This document shows, in pieces, positions 22,340-32,852 of a DNA stretch of 64,000 nt (positions within the stretch are counted from its first letter, which is position 1; the number at the start of each line of letters is the position of its first letter). The translations under genes were made by a program, and so were the position numbers. The stretch covers positions 48,826,552 through 48,890,551 of the forward strand of contig NC_087062.1 in assembly GCF_963678635.1 (NCBI RefSeq), written 5' to 3'. Source of the stretch: Symsagittifera roscoffensis. Its lineage: Eukaryota > Xenacoelomorpha > Acoela > Convolutidae. A model generated the notes under the pieces. That model was not told where the DNA came from and searched no databases. It was given only the letters and a program-made list of their open reading frames with translations.

Positions 22340-23330
22340 CCCTGGCAACAGTATTTCAGTAAACAATGCCCAAAACTTTTTACTAGAATCGGAAAATTAA
22401 GAAATTACAAGGTCCAAGCGAAATTTTTCAAAAACCTCGTACCGGTGCAGCAAAAAGGCTGGAGAGTGCCGGAAACGTTCCAAAACAAAGTGGATGAAGA
22501 GATCAATAAGCTACTAGCCATGGGACACAGAGAAAAACTGCAGGAATGTTTGGATCGATATTTAGTTTCTCCAATTGTTATTACCGCCAAAAAGGACGGT
22601 CCGTGAAATTAGCGCTGGAATCTCGAGAACTTAATAAAAAGATGCATAAAAACAAAAACCAGATGCCCAACATAGAAGAACTTGTAGATACAATAGGATA
22701 ACTTATTTCCGAGAAAAAACAAGGGGAGGTATACTTTAACACGATGGATTTAACGTACGCAAATGGACAACTACCACTCAGTGAAGAAACAAGTGTGCAT
22801 TGTATTTTGTCATTGGTGGGCGGACAGTCGATCGGAACGTACCGGTTTTGTACAGGATTTTACGGGATTTTAACGTCAACGCCAGCAGAGTTCCAACGGG
22901 TAATGGACTCATTTTTAAACGAATTGCCTCAAGCAAACGCTTTCATTGATGATATTTTTGTTACAACCAAGGGCACTGAAGTGGAACACATTTCCATGGT
23001 TGAAAAGATTCTTCGGAAATTAAATCGAGAAAACATCTCGCTAAAACTACTTAAGTGCAATTTCGCAAAGCGAGAATGCGAGTGGCTCGGTCATCGTATA
23101 ACAGAAACGGGAATAGCGCCTTTGAAGCGTAAGACGTCGCCAATCGATGCATTAGCGGCTCCTAAAACAGTAAATCAATTGAAATCGATCTTGGGCTCAA
23201 TCCACAGCCTTCATAACCACTACCGGCTATGGCCGCTCCTCAGCAAGAAGAGAGATTATAACTGGACCGCGAGGTGCGAAAATGCCTTTCAAAATATTAA
23301 ATTGGGGGTAGCAAACCATGTCGACTTAAA
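22340..23330 (+). pseudogene. Reverse transcriptase remnant of nested Ty3 element
   Basis: The entry reads FFKNLVPVQQKGWRVPETFQ and SPIVITAKKDGP, then a stop at 22604; the reading continues VKLALESRELNKK (fingers), MDLTYANGQLPLSEET (palm; usual D-L-x-x-AY-Q-I), GTYRFCTGFYGI, PAEFQRVMDSFLN and AFIDDIFVTTKG (IDD catalytic box), then LLKCNFAKRECEWLGHRITE and TGIAPLKRKTSPIDA (thumb). A 21-23 bp deletion near 23215 relative to the second copy removes part of the connection. The catalytic IDD is kept but stops at 22604 and 22701 split the gene. Confidence 0.9.
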
Positions 23331-23842
23331 ACACTTCAACATTCATACAGACATAAGGGTTGTTTGTGATGCAAGTCACAATGGTCTTGGAGCAGTTTTG
23401 GAGCAATTGTGTACAGAAGGGTGGCGCCCAATCTCAATTGCATTACGATTTTAAAAACGCAGCCGAGAAAAAGTACTCCACTAACGAGCTCGAAATGTTG
23501 GCAGTTGTATGGGGGGCTGAATACTTCAGAAACTACATCCTAGGAAGACTTTTTACTGCAATAACAGACCATAAAGCTCTAATTTCATTACTCAACGGGA
23601 ATGATAAGAAAAACAAAACTCTATTTTCAAGGTTAACACGATGGCAAGATATACTTTTTTCGTTTGATTTTGTCATAGAAGATAAACCAGGTGCAAAGAT
23701 TGGACTCGCGGATTATTTGTCAAGACATCCTAGCGAACCCCCAAAACCTATAAGTCAGTACGATAACTTAATCACCGTCGCAAATCTAGATTCAATAAGA
23801 AAATTATTTGGTTTCACGAATAATCCCAAATCTCTTGGTTAA
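23331..23842 (+). pseudogene. RNase H remnant, first copy
   Basis: RNase H would remove the RNA strand during reverse transcription. The reading has VVCDASHNGLGAVLEQL (first Asp), a frameshift near 23450, then YSTNELEMLAVVWGAEYFRN (Glu) and ITDHKALISLLNG (Asp), ending KPGAKIGLADYLSRHP. These are the expected D-E-D positions and the GLAD-LSR end. The domain repeats at 24720-25110. Confidence 0.9.
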
Positions 23843-24498
23843 CGAAACAGTCTCAAAACAAAAGTGACTGGTTCTAAACACTCTCAACAGTTTTCGTCCA
23901 ATCAGAATCAAGAACAGAAAACATGTTTAGGCACAACAACGGCTGAGGGCAGAAAGTCATGCTCGAAGACACCGACCAATAAGAAGCAATCAATTTGCAT
24001 ACCGCATACATCAACAAAATCCAAGGGAAATTCAGTGTGCTCTATATATCATTCCCATGAAAGCCGGTTCAAATAGCTTAATTTACAAAAATCAGACAAA
24101 ATGGACGAAAGCTCAGATTGTTCTTTTCCAATTATAGAAATATATTCTAAAGTTGAATCTCCAAATAGATTCGACGATAACCTTGTGAGTAGCGATGAAA
24201 TCACTGTTATAAACCCAGAAATTGAAGCCCTTACAAAAACTACACGGGATTCAAAAAATAACATATTACTTTCCATTCCTTCAAAATTTCCAGGCGAATT
24301 AGTTCCTACTATAAACCTCAATCAACGAATTATGTCCATTATTCTTCGTGATTGTAAAGTCATCAAGAAATCCACAGCATTCCCAGAGTTAATAATCTTA
24401 GAATTTTTTGCTTCCAACCTACCGGGGGACATCAATTTACATAAAGTAAAAGAAGCACTGCAGAAGAAAACAAACCTTACAGAAACGGAATAGCGCCT

Positions 24499-25475
24499 TT
24501 GAAGGGTAAGACGTCGCCGATCGATGCATTAGCGGCTCTTAAAACAGTAACTCAATTGAAATCATTCTTGGGCTCGATTCACAGCCTTCATAAATACTTA
24601 CCGGCTATATCAGAAATCTCAGCTCCACTAAGGCCGCTCCTCAGCAAGAAGAGTGATTATAACTGGACCGCGGAGTGCGAAAAAGCCTTCAAAATTTTAA
24701 TTTGGGGGTAGCAAACAATGTCGAATTAAAACACTTCGACATTCACAAAGACATAAGGGTTGTTTGTGATGCAAGTCACAATGGTCTTGTAGCAGTTTTG
24801 GAGCCATTGGGTACAGAAGGGTGGCGCCCAATCTCAATTGCATTACGATTTTCAAACGCAGCCCGGAAAAAATACTCCACTAACGAGCTCGAAATGATTG
24901 CACTTGTATGGGGGGCTGAATACTTCAGAAACTACATCCTAGGAAGACTTCTTACTGTAATAACAGACCATAAAGCTCTAATTTCATTACTCAACGGGAA
25001 TAATAGGAAAAACAAAACTCTATTTTCAAGATTAACACGATGGCAAGATAGACTTTTTCCGTTTGATTTATTCATAGAACATAAACCAGGTGCAAAGATT
25101 GGACTCGCGGATTATTTGTCAAGACATCCTAGCGAACCCCCAAAACCTATAAGTCAGTACGATAACTTAATCACCGTCGCAAATCTAGATTCAATAAGAA
25201 AATTGTTTGGTTCCACGAATAATCCCAAATCCCTTGGTCAACGAAACAGTCTCAAAACAAAAGTGACTGGTTCTAAACACTCTCAACAGTTTTTGTCCAA
25301 TCAGAATCAAGAACAGAAAACATGTTTAGGCACAACAACGGCTGAGGGCAGAAAGTCATGCTCGAAGACACCGACCAATAAGAAGCAATCAATTTGCATA
25401 GCGCATACATCAACAAAATCCAAGGGAAATTCAGTGTGCTCTATATATCATTCCCTTGGAAGCCGGTTCAAATAG
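24499..25475 (+). pseudogene. RNase H, second copy, with longer open frame
   Basis: Starts inside the RT thumb (MKGKTSPIDALAALKTVTQL), then a frameshift near 24680-24710 and a 266-residue open frame with VVCDASHNGLVAVLEPL, YSTNELEMIALVWGAEYFRN, ITDHKALISLLNG and GLADYLSRHP. It is more complete than the first copy because its connection region lacks the small deletion. The C-terminal 100 residues are a Lys/Ser/Thr/Gln-rich spacer with no recognised fold. Confidence 0.88.
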
Positions 25476-25499
25476 CTTAATTTACAAAAATCAGACAAA

Positions 25500-25892
25500 A
25501 TGGTAGAAAGCTCAGATTGTTCTTTTCCAATTATAGAAATAGATTCTAAAGTTGAATCTCAAAATAGATTCGACGATAACTTTGTGAGTAGCGATGAAAT
25601 CACTGTTATAAACCCAGAAATTGAAGCCCTTACAAAAACTACACGGGATTCAAAAAATAACATATTACTTTCTATTCCTTCAAAATTTCCAGGCGAATTA
25701 ATTCCTACTATAAACCTCAATCAACGAATTATGTCCATTATTCTTCGTGATTGTAAAGTCATCAAGAAATTCACAGCATTCCCAGAGTTAACAATCTTAG
25801 AATTTTTTGCTTCCAACCTACCGGGGGACATCAATTTATATAAAGTAAAAGAGGCACTGCAGAAGAAAACAAACCTCACAGAAACGGAATAG
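25500..25892 (+). pseudogene. RNase H-integrase spacer frame, unit 2
   Basis: A 130-residue frame beginning MVESSDCSFPIIEIDSKVES and ending DINLYKVKEALQKKTNLTET. The same protein segment occurs in unit 1 (24101-24493) and, joined to integrase, in 27192-27490. It is thus the stretch that normally leads into the integrase N-terminus. No domain is recognised. Confidence 0.7.
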
Positions 25893-25900
25893 CGCCTTTG

Positions 25901-27191
25901 TATTTTCGGTCAGAGGTTGCCTTGAGCTACTTAGTAGGACAGCTCGGACAATCGCAGGATACCTAAAAAAAAAACCTCGGTGGGTGTATTAGGCAAATAC
26001 ACATCCACTTGAGAAGACTGTGTCCTGGGCTTCGTTCTTTCGGATGGTTCCGATCGAGGGAAGTCGTTTTCTTTAAGACTAAGTTTTATTGATCTGTTTC
26101 GCAATCATCATTGCTTTTTACCAAAGTTTGTTTGATTTTAACAAAGCAGTGACTTGATAAGAGTGTGGCGGTAAATTGATACTGACGAAAGGTCGCTGTC
26201 ACTTATAGGATATTCTAATCTGATTATCAATTGTGTTTTGTGTATTGATTATATCTTGTGAAAATTTTGTGATACCGTTAGACTATACAACAGGGTTGAG
26301 TTAGCATTATATCAAAACTGTGTAGGCCCTGTGTGTGTAACTTTAGCTGAGTCATTAAGATTGTCATTGAGAAATCTAAGAGGCATTTTTGATACTTACG
26401 AGATCGAAGAGGCAGCGTTAAGTAATTTAACTTGAACTTGTTTGCGGTACGTGTGCATCGCCATTAAATTATAAGAATATTGTTATTTGTCACAAAGTAT
26501 GCAGCGCAGGGACTCGTTAGGATCGACCACTAAGATTCCCAGGCTGAGCAAGGGAAGCACGCGAAAATTTAAAACTAGGCGTAGCCGATCTTCGTTTAGC
26601 AGCGCTTCGTACTTTTTTTTCCGACGAGAAAAACCTCGATGGCGATCAAGGGCGGAGCGCCGAGGCCGGACCCGCGAGCGAGACGCTTGTGGACCCCTTT
26701 GACAAAGGAGAACGGACGCTTATTCGACCTGACTTTGAGCCGAGCGAGGACCTCGAGCGGGAGGAAGTTGAGAGGACGGAGGAGACCTCGGAGCGTTCCG
26801 AGGCCGAGCCGCGAGAGGAAGTACTATTCAGGGGAATGTCCAAATCGGAGACCGAGAGTCAAAGGAAGAGAAGAGAATTTTCACATCCAGCTAACACCCA
26901 CTCATCTCTGGCCAAGCAGAGCAACAACGCGATGATGTCGAGCATAAGCCCGAGTGAAGAACAACCGGGTTCGAAGGCCAAGAAGAGCTGGAAGTCTTTG
27001 TACGATGAGCGCATGTCGTCACTACGAACTGAAGGTTTATCTTCCGGTTATGACCATCCGGAGATAACCCATGCGGACGTGAACTTCACACCGTGCCCAA
27101 GGAACGATATGAGCAGGAAGGCGTCGTCCGCCTCGCCGACCAGGCCCATGTCAGATGGGATAACGATGGGAGCGTCATCAACAATCGAGAT
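25901..27191 (+). other. Unidentified GC-richer block inside the nested element
   Basis: It interrupts the third copy of the duplicated unit. The first 600 bp are non-coding in appearance; from about 26500 the sequence becomes clearly GC-richer than anything else in the window and holds an Arg/Ser-rich frame (MQRRDSLGSTTKIPRLSKGS) and, in another frame, a Glu/Arg-rich one from 26689 that runs into the integrase spacer. It might be the leader and gag start of a different element captured by recombination, or host sequence. No domain is recognised. Confidence 0.5.
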
Positions 27192-28761
27192 GAGTAGCGA
27201 TGAACTAACTGTTATAAACCCAGAAATTGAAGCCATTACAAAAACTACACGGGGTTCAAAAAATAACATATTACTTTCCATTCCTTCAAAATTTCCAGGC
27301 GAACTAATTCCTATTATAAACCCTAATCAACGAATTATATCCATGATTCCACGTGATTGTAAAGTCATCAAGAAATCCACACCATTACCGGAGTTATTAA
27401 ACGTAGAATTTTTTGCTTCCAACATACCGGCGGACATCAATTTACTTAAAGTAAAAGAGGCACTGCAGAAGAAAACAAACCTTAGGGAGGAACTAATTAA
27501 AGTGGGGAAGTACTGGGCCCAATACGCCTATTACCTGTCACTGAAAGATGACTACGTGTGGTTAGACGGACGGCTAGTCATTCCTCTACCACTACAAGTT
27601 CCAGTCGAGACCAGAGTTCACTCATACCACCATGGGAAGAGAAATATGTTTGAGGCAGCGCGGGATGTATGACACCCATACATGTACCGTAACCTCGCAG
27701 TGAAGGCCACGTACTGTCAACAGTGCACGGATGCGGGTAAGAACTTAAAAACGTTGTTACCCAAGGGAGACGTAGGAAAAGTCCCCGAACCAAGGGAACC
27801 GAATGAATATCTACAGTTGGATTTCTGTGGGCCAATAAGCTACTTAAACGAAACAAGAGTTTTCTTCTTAGTTGCTACAGACCGTTTTTCACGGTGGCCA
27901 TTAGCGATGGTTACTACCACAAATACTTCCGATGAAGTTTTAAAATTTCTCGATAAATACATCACCCAACATGGTGTACCTCGAAAAATTCACGTAGACC
28001 AGTAGTCATGTTTCACATCTAATAAGTTTAAAAGCTTCTGTAATAGCGAAGGTATCGAGCTAGTCTACTCCCCAGTGAACGATCACCGGGGCACGGGTTC
28101 AGTGGAAAGAATGATAGGAAGCATAAAAAACTTTGTTCTCACCTATGCATCCGAGAAGGAGCGTAAATCTTTAGAGTGTATGGTCGATAAAGCGTTAGGC
28201 GCGTTACGGTTTTCCAGAAATGCAACGACTAAGCTGACACCTTTTGAAGCCCATCATGGCTGCGAGGCAAACACTGTTTTACCTAACCTCACGAAAAAAC
28301 CAAGTCTGAAAAATCTAAACTGGGAAAACGTCCTAAAACAAAAATGTTTGTGTTTAGACCAAAATGATCCCGAGGCAAACGCGATTGCATTTCCCCAACA
28401 CTCAAACTGGGAGGAGAGATCAGAACTCGTGTACGCCCCAGCGTTAAGAAATGCACCTCTAATTCTCGATAGCGATCAACAAATGGAGACCGGCCAAGGG
28501 AACGAATCGGTGACTAAGACAAACTTCCAAGGGAGTGGAAGTACGGGAGACCTCTACCAGCGTACCACCTGCCGAACCCTAAACCGGTATAAACTCTTAA
28601 AATTCAAGGTAATCTCCGAATCCAAACATACCATTAAACTGAAAAACGTGTCTGTTCATAGGAAAAATGCCGCGGCAGTAAAAACGAAGAAGACTCTGTC
28701 AAAGAAACGAAAGCCCGCCACACTTAAAGAAATGCTCGCAAGTGCGAAAAAAGGGCAATAG
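27192..28761 (+). pseudogene. Integrase remnant of nested Ty3 element
   Basis: After the spacer comes the zinc-binding part HSYHHGKRNMFEAARDV, a stop at 27670 in place of the expected Trp, then YCQQCTDAGKN, giving the HHCC set. The core follows with LQLDFCGPISY (first Asp), RKIHVDQ (second Asp), a stop at 28003, and GTGSVERMIGSIKNF (Glu). A C-terminal part with NRYKLLKFKVISESKHTIKL and a Lys/Arg-rich tail ends at 28761. All three catalytic acids are kept, but two stops break the gene. Confidence 0.9.
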
Positions 28762-29369
28762 AAAGCCCAAAGTCAAAGCGGTCTAAAGAAAAACAGCCAT
28801 CACCTATAGCAGCAGATCAATCCGAAAGCTCCGACGGTGAGAACCACCAATTTTTATTGACGTTACCAGCACGACTACCAGTCGAGATTTTGTTAAGGCA
28901 GGAGGCAATCTTGGAGGAACAGGGAACAAGTAGCAGGACAAATCAGGAGAAGCACGGAACGGGAACAGGAGTGAAACCCAAAACTACAAAAGCGAAACGA
29001 GGAAGAGGGAACCAGGACAGACCGGCGTTAGTTGCGAGGGAGTGCCTTTCAAACAGCAGCCAGGAGGAAGAGTCAGGAAGCCAAAGCGAGTGTTCGGGAA
29101 CACGAAAGAGCACAAGAAGAAGAAAGCCAGTGGACAAAATGGGAGGAATAATGATAGAGAATATCCAAGTGGTGGGGAAGATCTGGAAATATCCAGGGGA
29201 AGACAACTAGTAAACTTAAAACTCATAACCCAGGGAGAGGGTTGGCCATAAGCCTAAAAACCAAAAGTTCAAGTTCTGATTTGTTAGTTACGATGGCAGA
29301 TTTAAAGGCCACTACTTTTCATATTAAATTTAAATCACTACTTATTTAGATTTTACATCCGTACGGAAA
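28762..29369 (+). pseudogene. Pol C-terminal tail / 3' region of nested element
   Basis: The frame 28857-29210 is rich in Lys, Arg, Glu and Gly and contains STRRRKPVDKMGG, similar to the basic ends of many Ty3/gypsy integrases. It is out of frame with the preceding integrase end. No envelope-like or membrane segment is seen before the 3' LTR. No clear polypurine tract abuts 29370. Confidence 0.5.
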
Positions 29370-29598
29370 TGTGAGGGGCTACATATTTAGATGTCAATCA
29401 ATTTAGTTGCTGTCTGCTATTATTTATATCCTTGAGAGTTTCTCATATTATTACTGAGTGTGAAATGGGTACCTGCTTGTCAGTCAGTCTAGGTGTCTAG
29501 TCTGCTATTTGTTGACCTCTAGTTCATTGTCTTATTTATGCGAACTAGAAACAAGTTGAATTCAATCTTCAGCCGTATAGTTTTACTTACCCTTGTTA
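29370..29598 (+). repeat. 3' LTR of nested Ty3 element
   Basis: Begins TGTGAGGGGCTACATATTTA and ends ACCCTTGTTA; it pairs with 20563-20792. It is followed by GTAA (29599-29602), the same four bases that precede the 5' LTR. Confidence 0.9.
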
Positions 29599-29602
29599 GT
29601 AA

Positions 29603-30290
29603 TGATCAAAGATTTGTCGTTTTATTTGTACTTCAGGGAATTTTTGTTTACATGGGCTAATTCGATTTTCAAATAAATTTGCAATTAGGCTATAACAAAA
29701 TTGTACTTTTAGTGTTTTTATCAGAAACGTTTTATAACCACTGGATCTTCTCGTGGTTTTACAAGAAATGGGAGTATGGAATTATCGTCGAAATTTTCAT
29801 TGTATTCGATTATGTTTTATATAGTAAGACTGTTTGTCTTAACATTAAAAATTGGTTGATTCCAATTACAGAGGCGTATTGGTTGTTGATATATGACTTT
29901 TTCATTTTGCGTTTTCCTTTTATTGATGATGGTGTTCTGGCTTCTGAGTCGGAAAAATTTATTTGGTCGTTGATCGGGTTATTTTTGTTTATGGAATCTT
30001 TTAATTCTTGAAGTTCCTGTATTGTGTTTGTCTCTGATTCTGAGACTGCGTTTCTTTGTTTTGAAAATTGTTTTCTGATAATTTGTTTTTGTTTTGTTAT
30101 GATTGTCTTTTTTCGTGTTTGTCGTTTTGATCTTATTTATCCTATTGTTTGTCTGTGTGGTGTGATTACAAGGTCGTATCTTTTGTTTTTAATTAAACAA
30201 TTATGTAATACGATTGTTTGTTTGTTACCAAGATTAACTTTTGACATTACGTTTAGGATGATGGATGCAATATTTGGGTTAGATATTTTA
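29603..30290 (-). pseudogene. Family I Gag N-terminus beyond the insertion (A2)
   Basis: Minus-strand reading resumes the family I gag. It contains a conserved block with LHNC, RYDLVITPHRQTIG and then a Lys/Arg-rich run, matching the cleaner frame at 62801-63094 (RYDLVISPHRQTVGYIRSKR). The first Met of that block is taken as the likely start. In this copy it is broken by stops. The basic N-terminus could bind membrane or RNA, or be a separate small protein; the sequence does not decide. Confidence 0.6.
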
Positions 30291-30299
30291 TTTTCTTAA

Positions 30300-31349
30300 A
30301 CTGATAGTTCTTACGCGTTTTGTGTGGTTATCTTATCTTGGGGTAAAGGTTGTCGTGTTTTGACGGGTATAATTAGAAGGTGAGTAGATCGTTAGATATC
30401 ATTTTATGACTTACTAAGTTTAAGTATTTTAGCATGGGTCATCTAAGGGGAACAAATCAAGTCTGTTTATCTTATTTAAAATGGTTAGTTCTTTCAAAAA
30501 TTTCTATTAGTCATGGGTTTTTGATAAGGGTTGGAGTGTGAATCAACGTTTGAGGTCGTTAGACACTTTAAAAATGTGGGGTTGTTCCGTTTGGTCCAAG
30601 GAAAGCCTTGATGATCAGGAAAAAAATTAGTTTGAGTGACTGCTTAAAGATCCAAGGTAATCCTTGATGATCTGTTTTTTTACGTTAAGATAATTTAAGA
30701 GAAAACAAGGATAAGCCCTGATAACATTTAATGTGAAGGTTTAAAGGTGAAAAGTAAAAGATTAAGGTTTAAGATGATGTTAGCTTTGTGTAATTTTCTG
30801 TTATTGGTTAGGTGATGAAGCTGGGATGAAGAAATGATATGACAGATTATTTAAACTAACGATGATTTTATGTTTTAACTAATTTTTGTTTTTTTATCCA
30901 ATAAAATATTTTAATCAAAGTGTTTTAAATTACTGCAGATTTCTTGGAGGGAACGACTTGTGTTGTTTTTATCAGTCTTTATTGTATAAATAGTAATTTC
31001 AGCACCATTAAGGTACTGAAGGATTTCTTCAAAATTTATGTCATTGAATGGAAACTTAAATTTACTGCGGAAAGGATTCTAAATAAATAGATTTGTTCCA
31101 GTTTCCGTCGTACTATCATTAAATCAATCGGTAGATTTCTTCCTTATCGTAGATCGCGCCTTGTCCTTGGTCTTCTCGAATTACCTGGTATTTCTCGTAC
31201 TGTTTGGAAAATTGGCGGTGATTTATTTCTAATAAATTGTCTATTTCATGTAACATTTTTGCAATTTTGCAATTGCCTAATTCTAAAATCTATTTTTTTC
31301 TAAATCTAAGTTAGTTAAGGTCTTGTTTGAGACTTTTGGTCGCACCAAA
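30300..31349 (-). other. Family I leader (untranslated) region
   Basis: About 1 kb between the presumed gag start and the candidate 5' LTR with no coding frame. It aligns in patches with 63110-64000 (for example the CAACGTTT.AGGTCGTTAGAC strings at about 30545 and 63654). It contains repeated motifs of the form CCAAGG...CCTTGATGATC at about 30594-30620 and 30650-30680. On the minus strand TGGTGCGACC at the LTR edge is a weak primer-site candidate. Confidence 0.5.
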
Positions 31350-31720
31350 TGAGTTATGTACTTTTGAATGTACTCATATGGTAATTTCAGATAAGGTACA
31401 CCGTCTGCTTGTCATGCTATCTTATTTTCGGCCGGATAGATTCGTGCACCTTCTTAGCCTAATACCGATCTTAATCTTCCTCTTATATCTCCTAGTCTCA
31501 ATAGATCTAGTGTACACTGGTTTATGCGAGTTAGTTTCCAGAAGGAGAACAACTGTATTCTAAGTTTTATTCAAATTGCTCTAGTGCTGAAACTACAAGT
31601 AGTTTCAGCACTTACAAATAAGTGTATATGCTAGTTATGAAATATGATTGGATAGTTAAAATTTTTTTATAGAACTAGAGAATTATATTTATAACCAATT
31701 ATAAATTCTAGCTTAGAACT
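31350..31720 (-). repeat. Candidate 5' LTR of family I copy A2
   Basis: Partner of 7131-7501. On the minus strand it has in order TATAAA (31666-31671), a 30-bp inverted repeat (31583-31612, 14-bp perfect arms, 2-bp loop), and AATAAA (31566-31571), a sensible promoter-to-polyadenylation layout for an LTR. TGGTGCGACC follows its inner end. TG..CA ends and a target-site duplication were not found. Confidence 0.5.
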
Positions 31721-31722
31721 GG

Positions 31723-32685
31723 TTCCAGTTTACTTTAATTTAAACTCACTACAGGATTTTAAAACCTAAATCAAGATTTTTCTTTTCCGAGATTTCTTCC
31801 GTGGTTTTTGTGTTCAAATGCTGGTGATTCTCCGCTGGTGTGTCTCTACATATCGTAAATACGGATCAACGTTACATTTTCCTCCTCAACGTGACCAACA
31901 TATACCCACATTGGTCTTTATGGGCAAAATTGATAAAAAAAATCTTCAAAATTAATCATAATCTCTTTTCAATTATAATTCGTTTGAAATATGAATTTTG
32001 GCAAACGGATAAAGCTTTTTTAATCAGTTCTAATCATTTTTTTGCAAATTATTCTGAAACATGCAATATAATCATAATTTAACAGTTGCTTTCGGCTTAA
32101 TGCGAGTTACATCAGATAAAAAAAAATCTCTCAGATTTTTTTTTCATTTTTTGCAGATCTTTTGATCTTCATTTTTTGTCCCTAATCCAATGTAAGTCTC
32201 TCGTCCCTATACAGCATATGACTCCCCTCAGGCTTACGCCTCCTTGTTTTCATCCTACCGTTTACCCCACCCTACACACGTTTAATCCCCCTCCCCAAGT
32301 TTACACCTCTTCCCTCCCACGTTTACCTCCTGATGGTGACGGGTCTGAGGAGATTTGCAGGCGCGAGGGTTGCGGTGGTGAATTTTAAAGTGATTAGTTT
32401 TGGAATTCAAGTAGGCCGTGAGTATAGCAGAAATTGTCGAAATAGGTATATTGTACAGTTGATCTTTTTTTTCTGATGTTCTAATGCTTATTTGAAAATG
32501 TTTAATTAATTTTTATTCAGTTTTTAGCTAATTGTTTTACCTTTTTTACTTGTTCAAACCACATAAAAAGGACTGAATTTTTTCCATAATTTTTTTTTGT
32601 TTCAAAAACAACTGCGTGGTCAAAACTTTCTGCTCTTTTTGAAAAGCAATCAAAAGTTCTTGTTTAAATATACAGTTTACATCAG
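31723..32685. other. Non-repetitive looking DNA, no gene seen
   Basis: No element motif recognised. Between about 32231 and 32336 a C-rich plus-strand stretch repeats CGTTTACC/CCCC-type units every 19-23 bp. The remaining sequence is AT-rich without long frames. Confidence 0.5.
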
Positions 32686-32852
32686 GATTCTGAAGCTGCA
32701 GGAGGAGAGGATACTAGACCAGCTGAAGCAGAAGTGGTTCTTCAACAGCACCAGCTGTCATCGCCAATCCACAGGTGGGAGTACAACTGCCACAGCCACA
32801 ACTCCGGCGGCCTCAGACAGATCAAGCCGTGTACAGGACGCATTCTCAAGGG
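32686..32852 (+). CDS. Possible ionotropic glutamate receptor exon (internal, partial)
   Basis: The frame reads ILKLQEERILDQLKQKWFFN then STSC, followed by a Ser/Thr/Ala linker and SSRVQDAFSR. From family knowledge, I-L-x-LQE-x4-L-x-x-LK-x-KW followed by a Cys is the signature at the end of the second ligand-binding lobe of ionotropic glutamate receptors, just before the last membrane helix. The exon is bounded by an acceptor-like ACATCAG and a donor-like GTAAAT, has GC-rich codons unlike its surroundings and no stop. The membrane helix itself is not seen in the following 1.5 kb, so it would be in another exon. It may belong to a live host gene with large introns, or be a pseudogene fragment. 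Confidence 0.6.

Larger units (their letters stand above)
23101..25900 (+). repeat. Tandem duplication of RT-thumb/RNase H/spacer unit, about 1.4 kb x2
   Basis: The string ACAGAAACGG followed by AATAGCGCCTTTGAA-type sequence occurs at 23101, 24479 and 25878. Unit 1 (23101-24478) and unit 2 (24479-25877) align throughout; a third copy stops after 23 bp at about 25900. Spacer sequence of a third unit resumes at about 27192. The units differ by scattered substitutions and a 21-23 bp indel. Confidence 0.92.
20563..29598 (+). mobile_element. Nested Ty3/gypsy element with LTRs, plus strand
   Basis: About 9.0 kb between GTAA duplications. Order: LTR (230 bp), TGGCGCAGCC primer-like site, gag, retropepsin, RT, RNase H, a duplicated RNase H-spacer unit, a GC-rich block, integrase (HHCC, D, D, E motifs), basic C-terminal frame, LTR (229 bp). 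The LTRs differ at roughly 11 percent of positions by eye, so the insertion is old. It lies in the opposite orientation inside the family I gag. Confidence 0.9.
7131..31720 (-). mobile_element. Fullest family I Ty3/gypsy copy (A2), split by nested insertion
   Basis: Minus-strand order from high to low coordinate: candidate LTR (31350-31720), leader, gag N-terminus (29603-30290), [inserted element 20563-29598], rest of gag, CCHC knuckle, retropepsin, RT, RNase H, integrase, pol-env interval, envelope-like region, candidate LTR (7131-7501). Without the insertion it would be about 15.5 kb, large for a Ty3/gypsy element. The outer limits depend on the LTR pair being real; the gag to integrase core is secure. 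Confidence 0.6.

Noticed and set aside
26639-26935. Arg/Pro-rich frame in the GC-richer block as a separate gene
   Set aside because: It overlaps the longer frame from 26689 and has low-complexity composition; not supported as its own gene.
32176-32388. Proline-rich plus-strand frame of 70 residues
   Set aside because: Explained by the degenerate C-rich repeat; no domain and no splice context.
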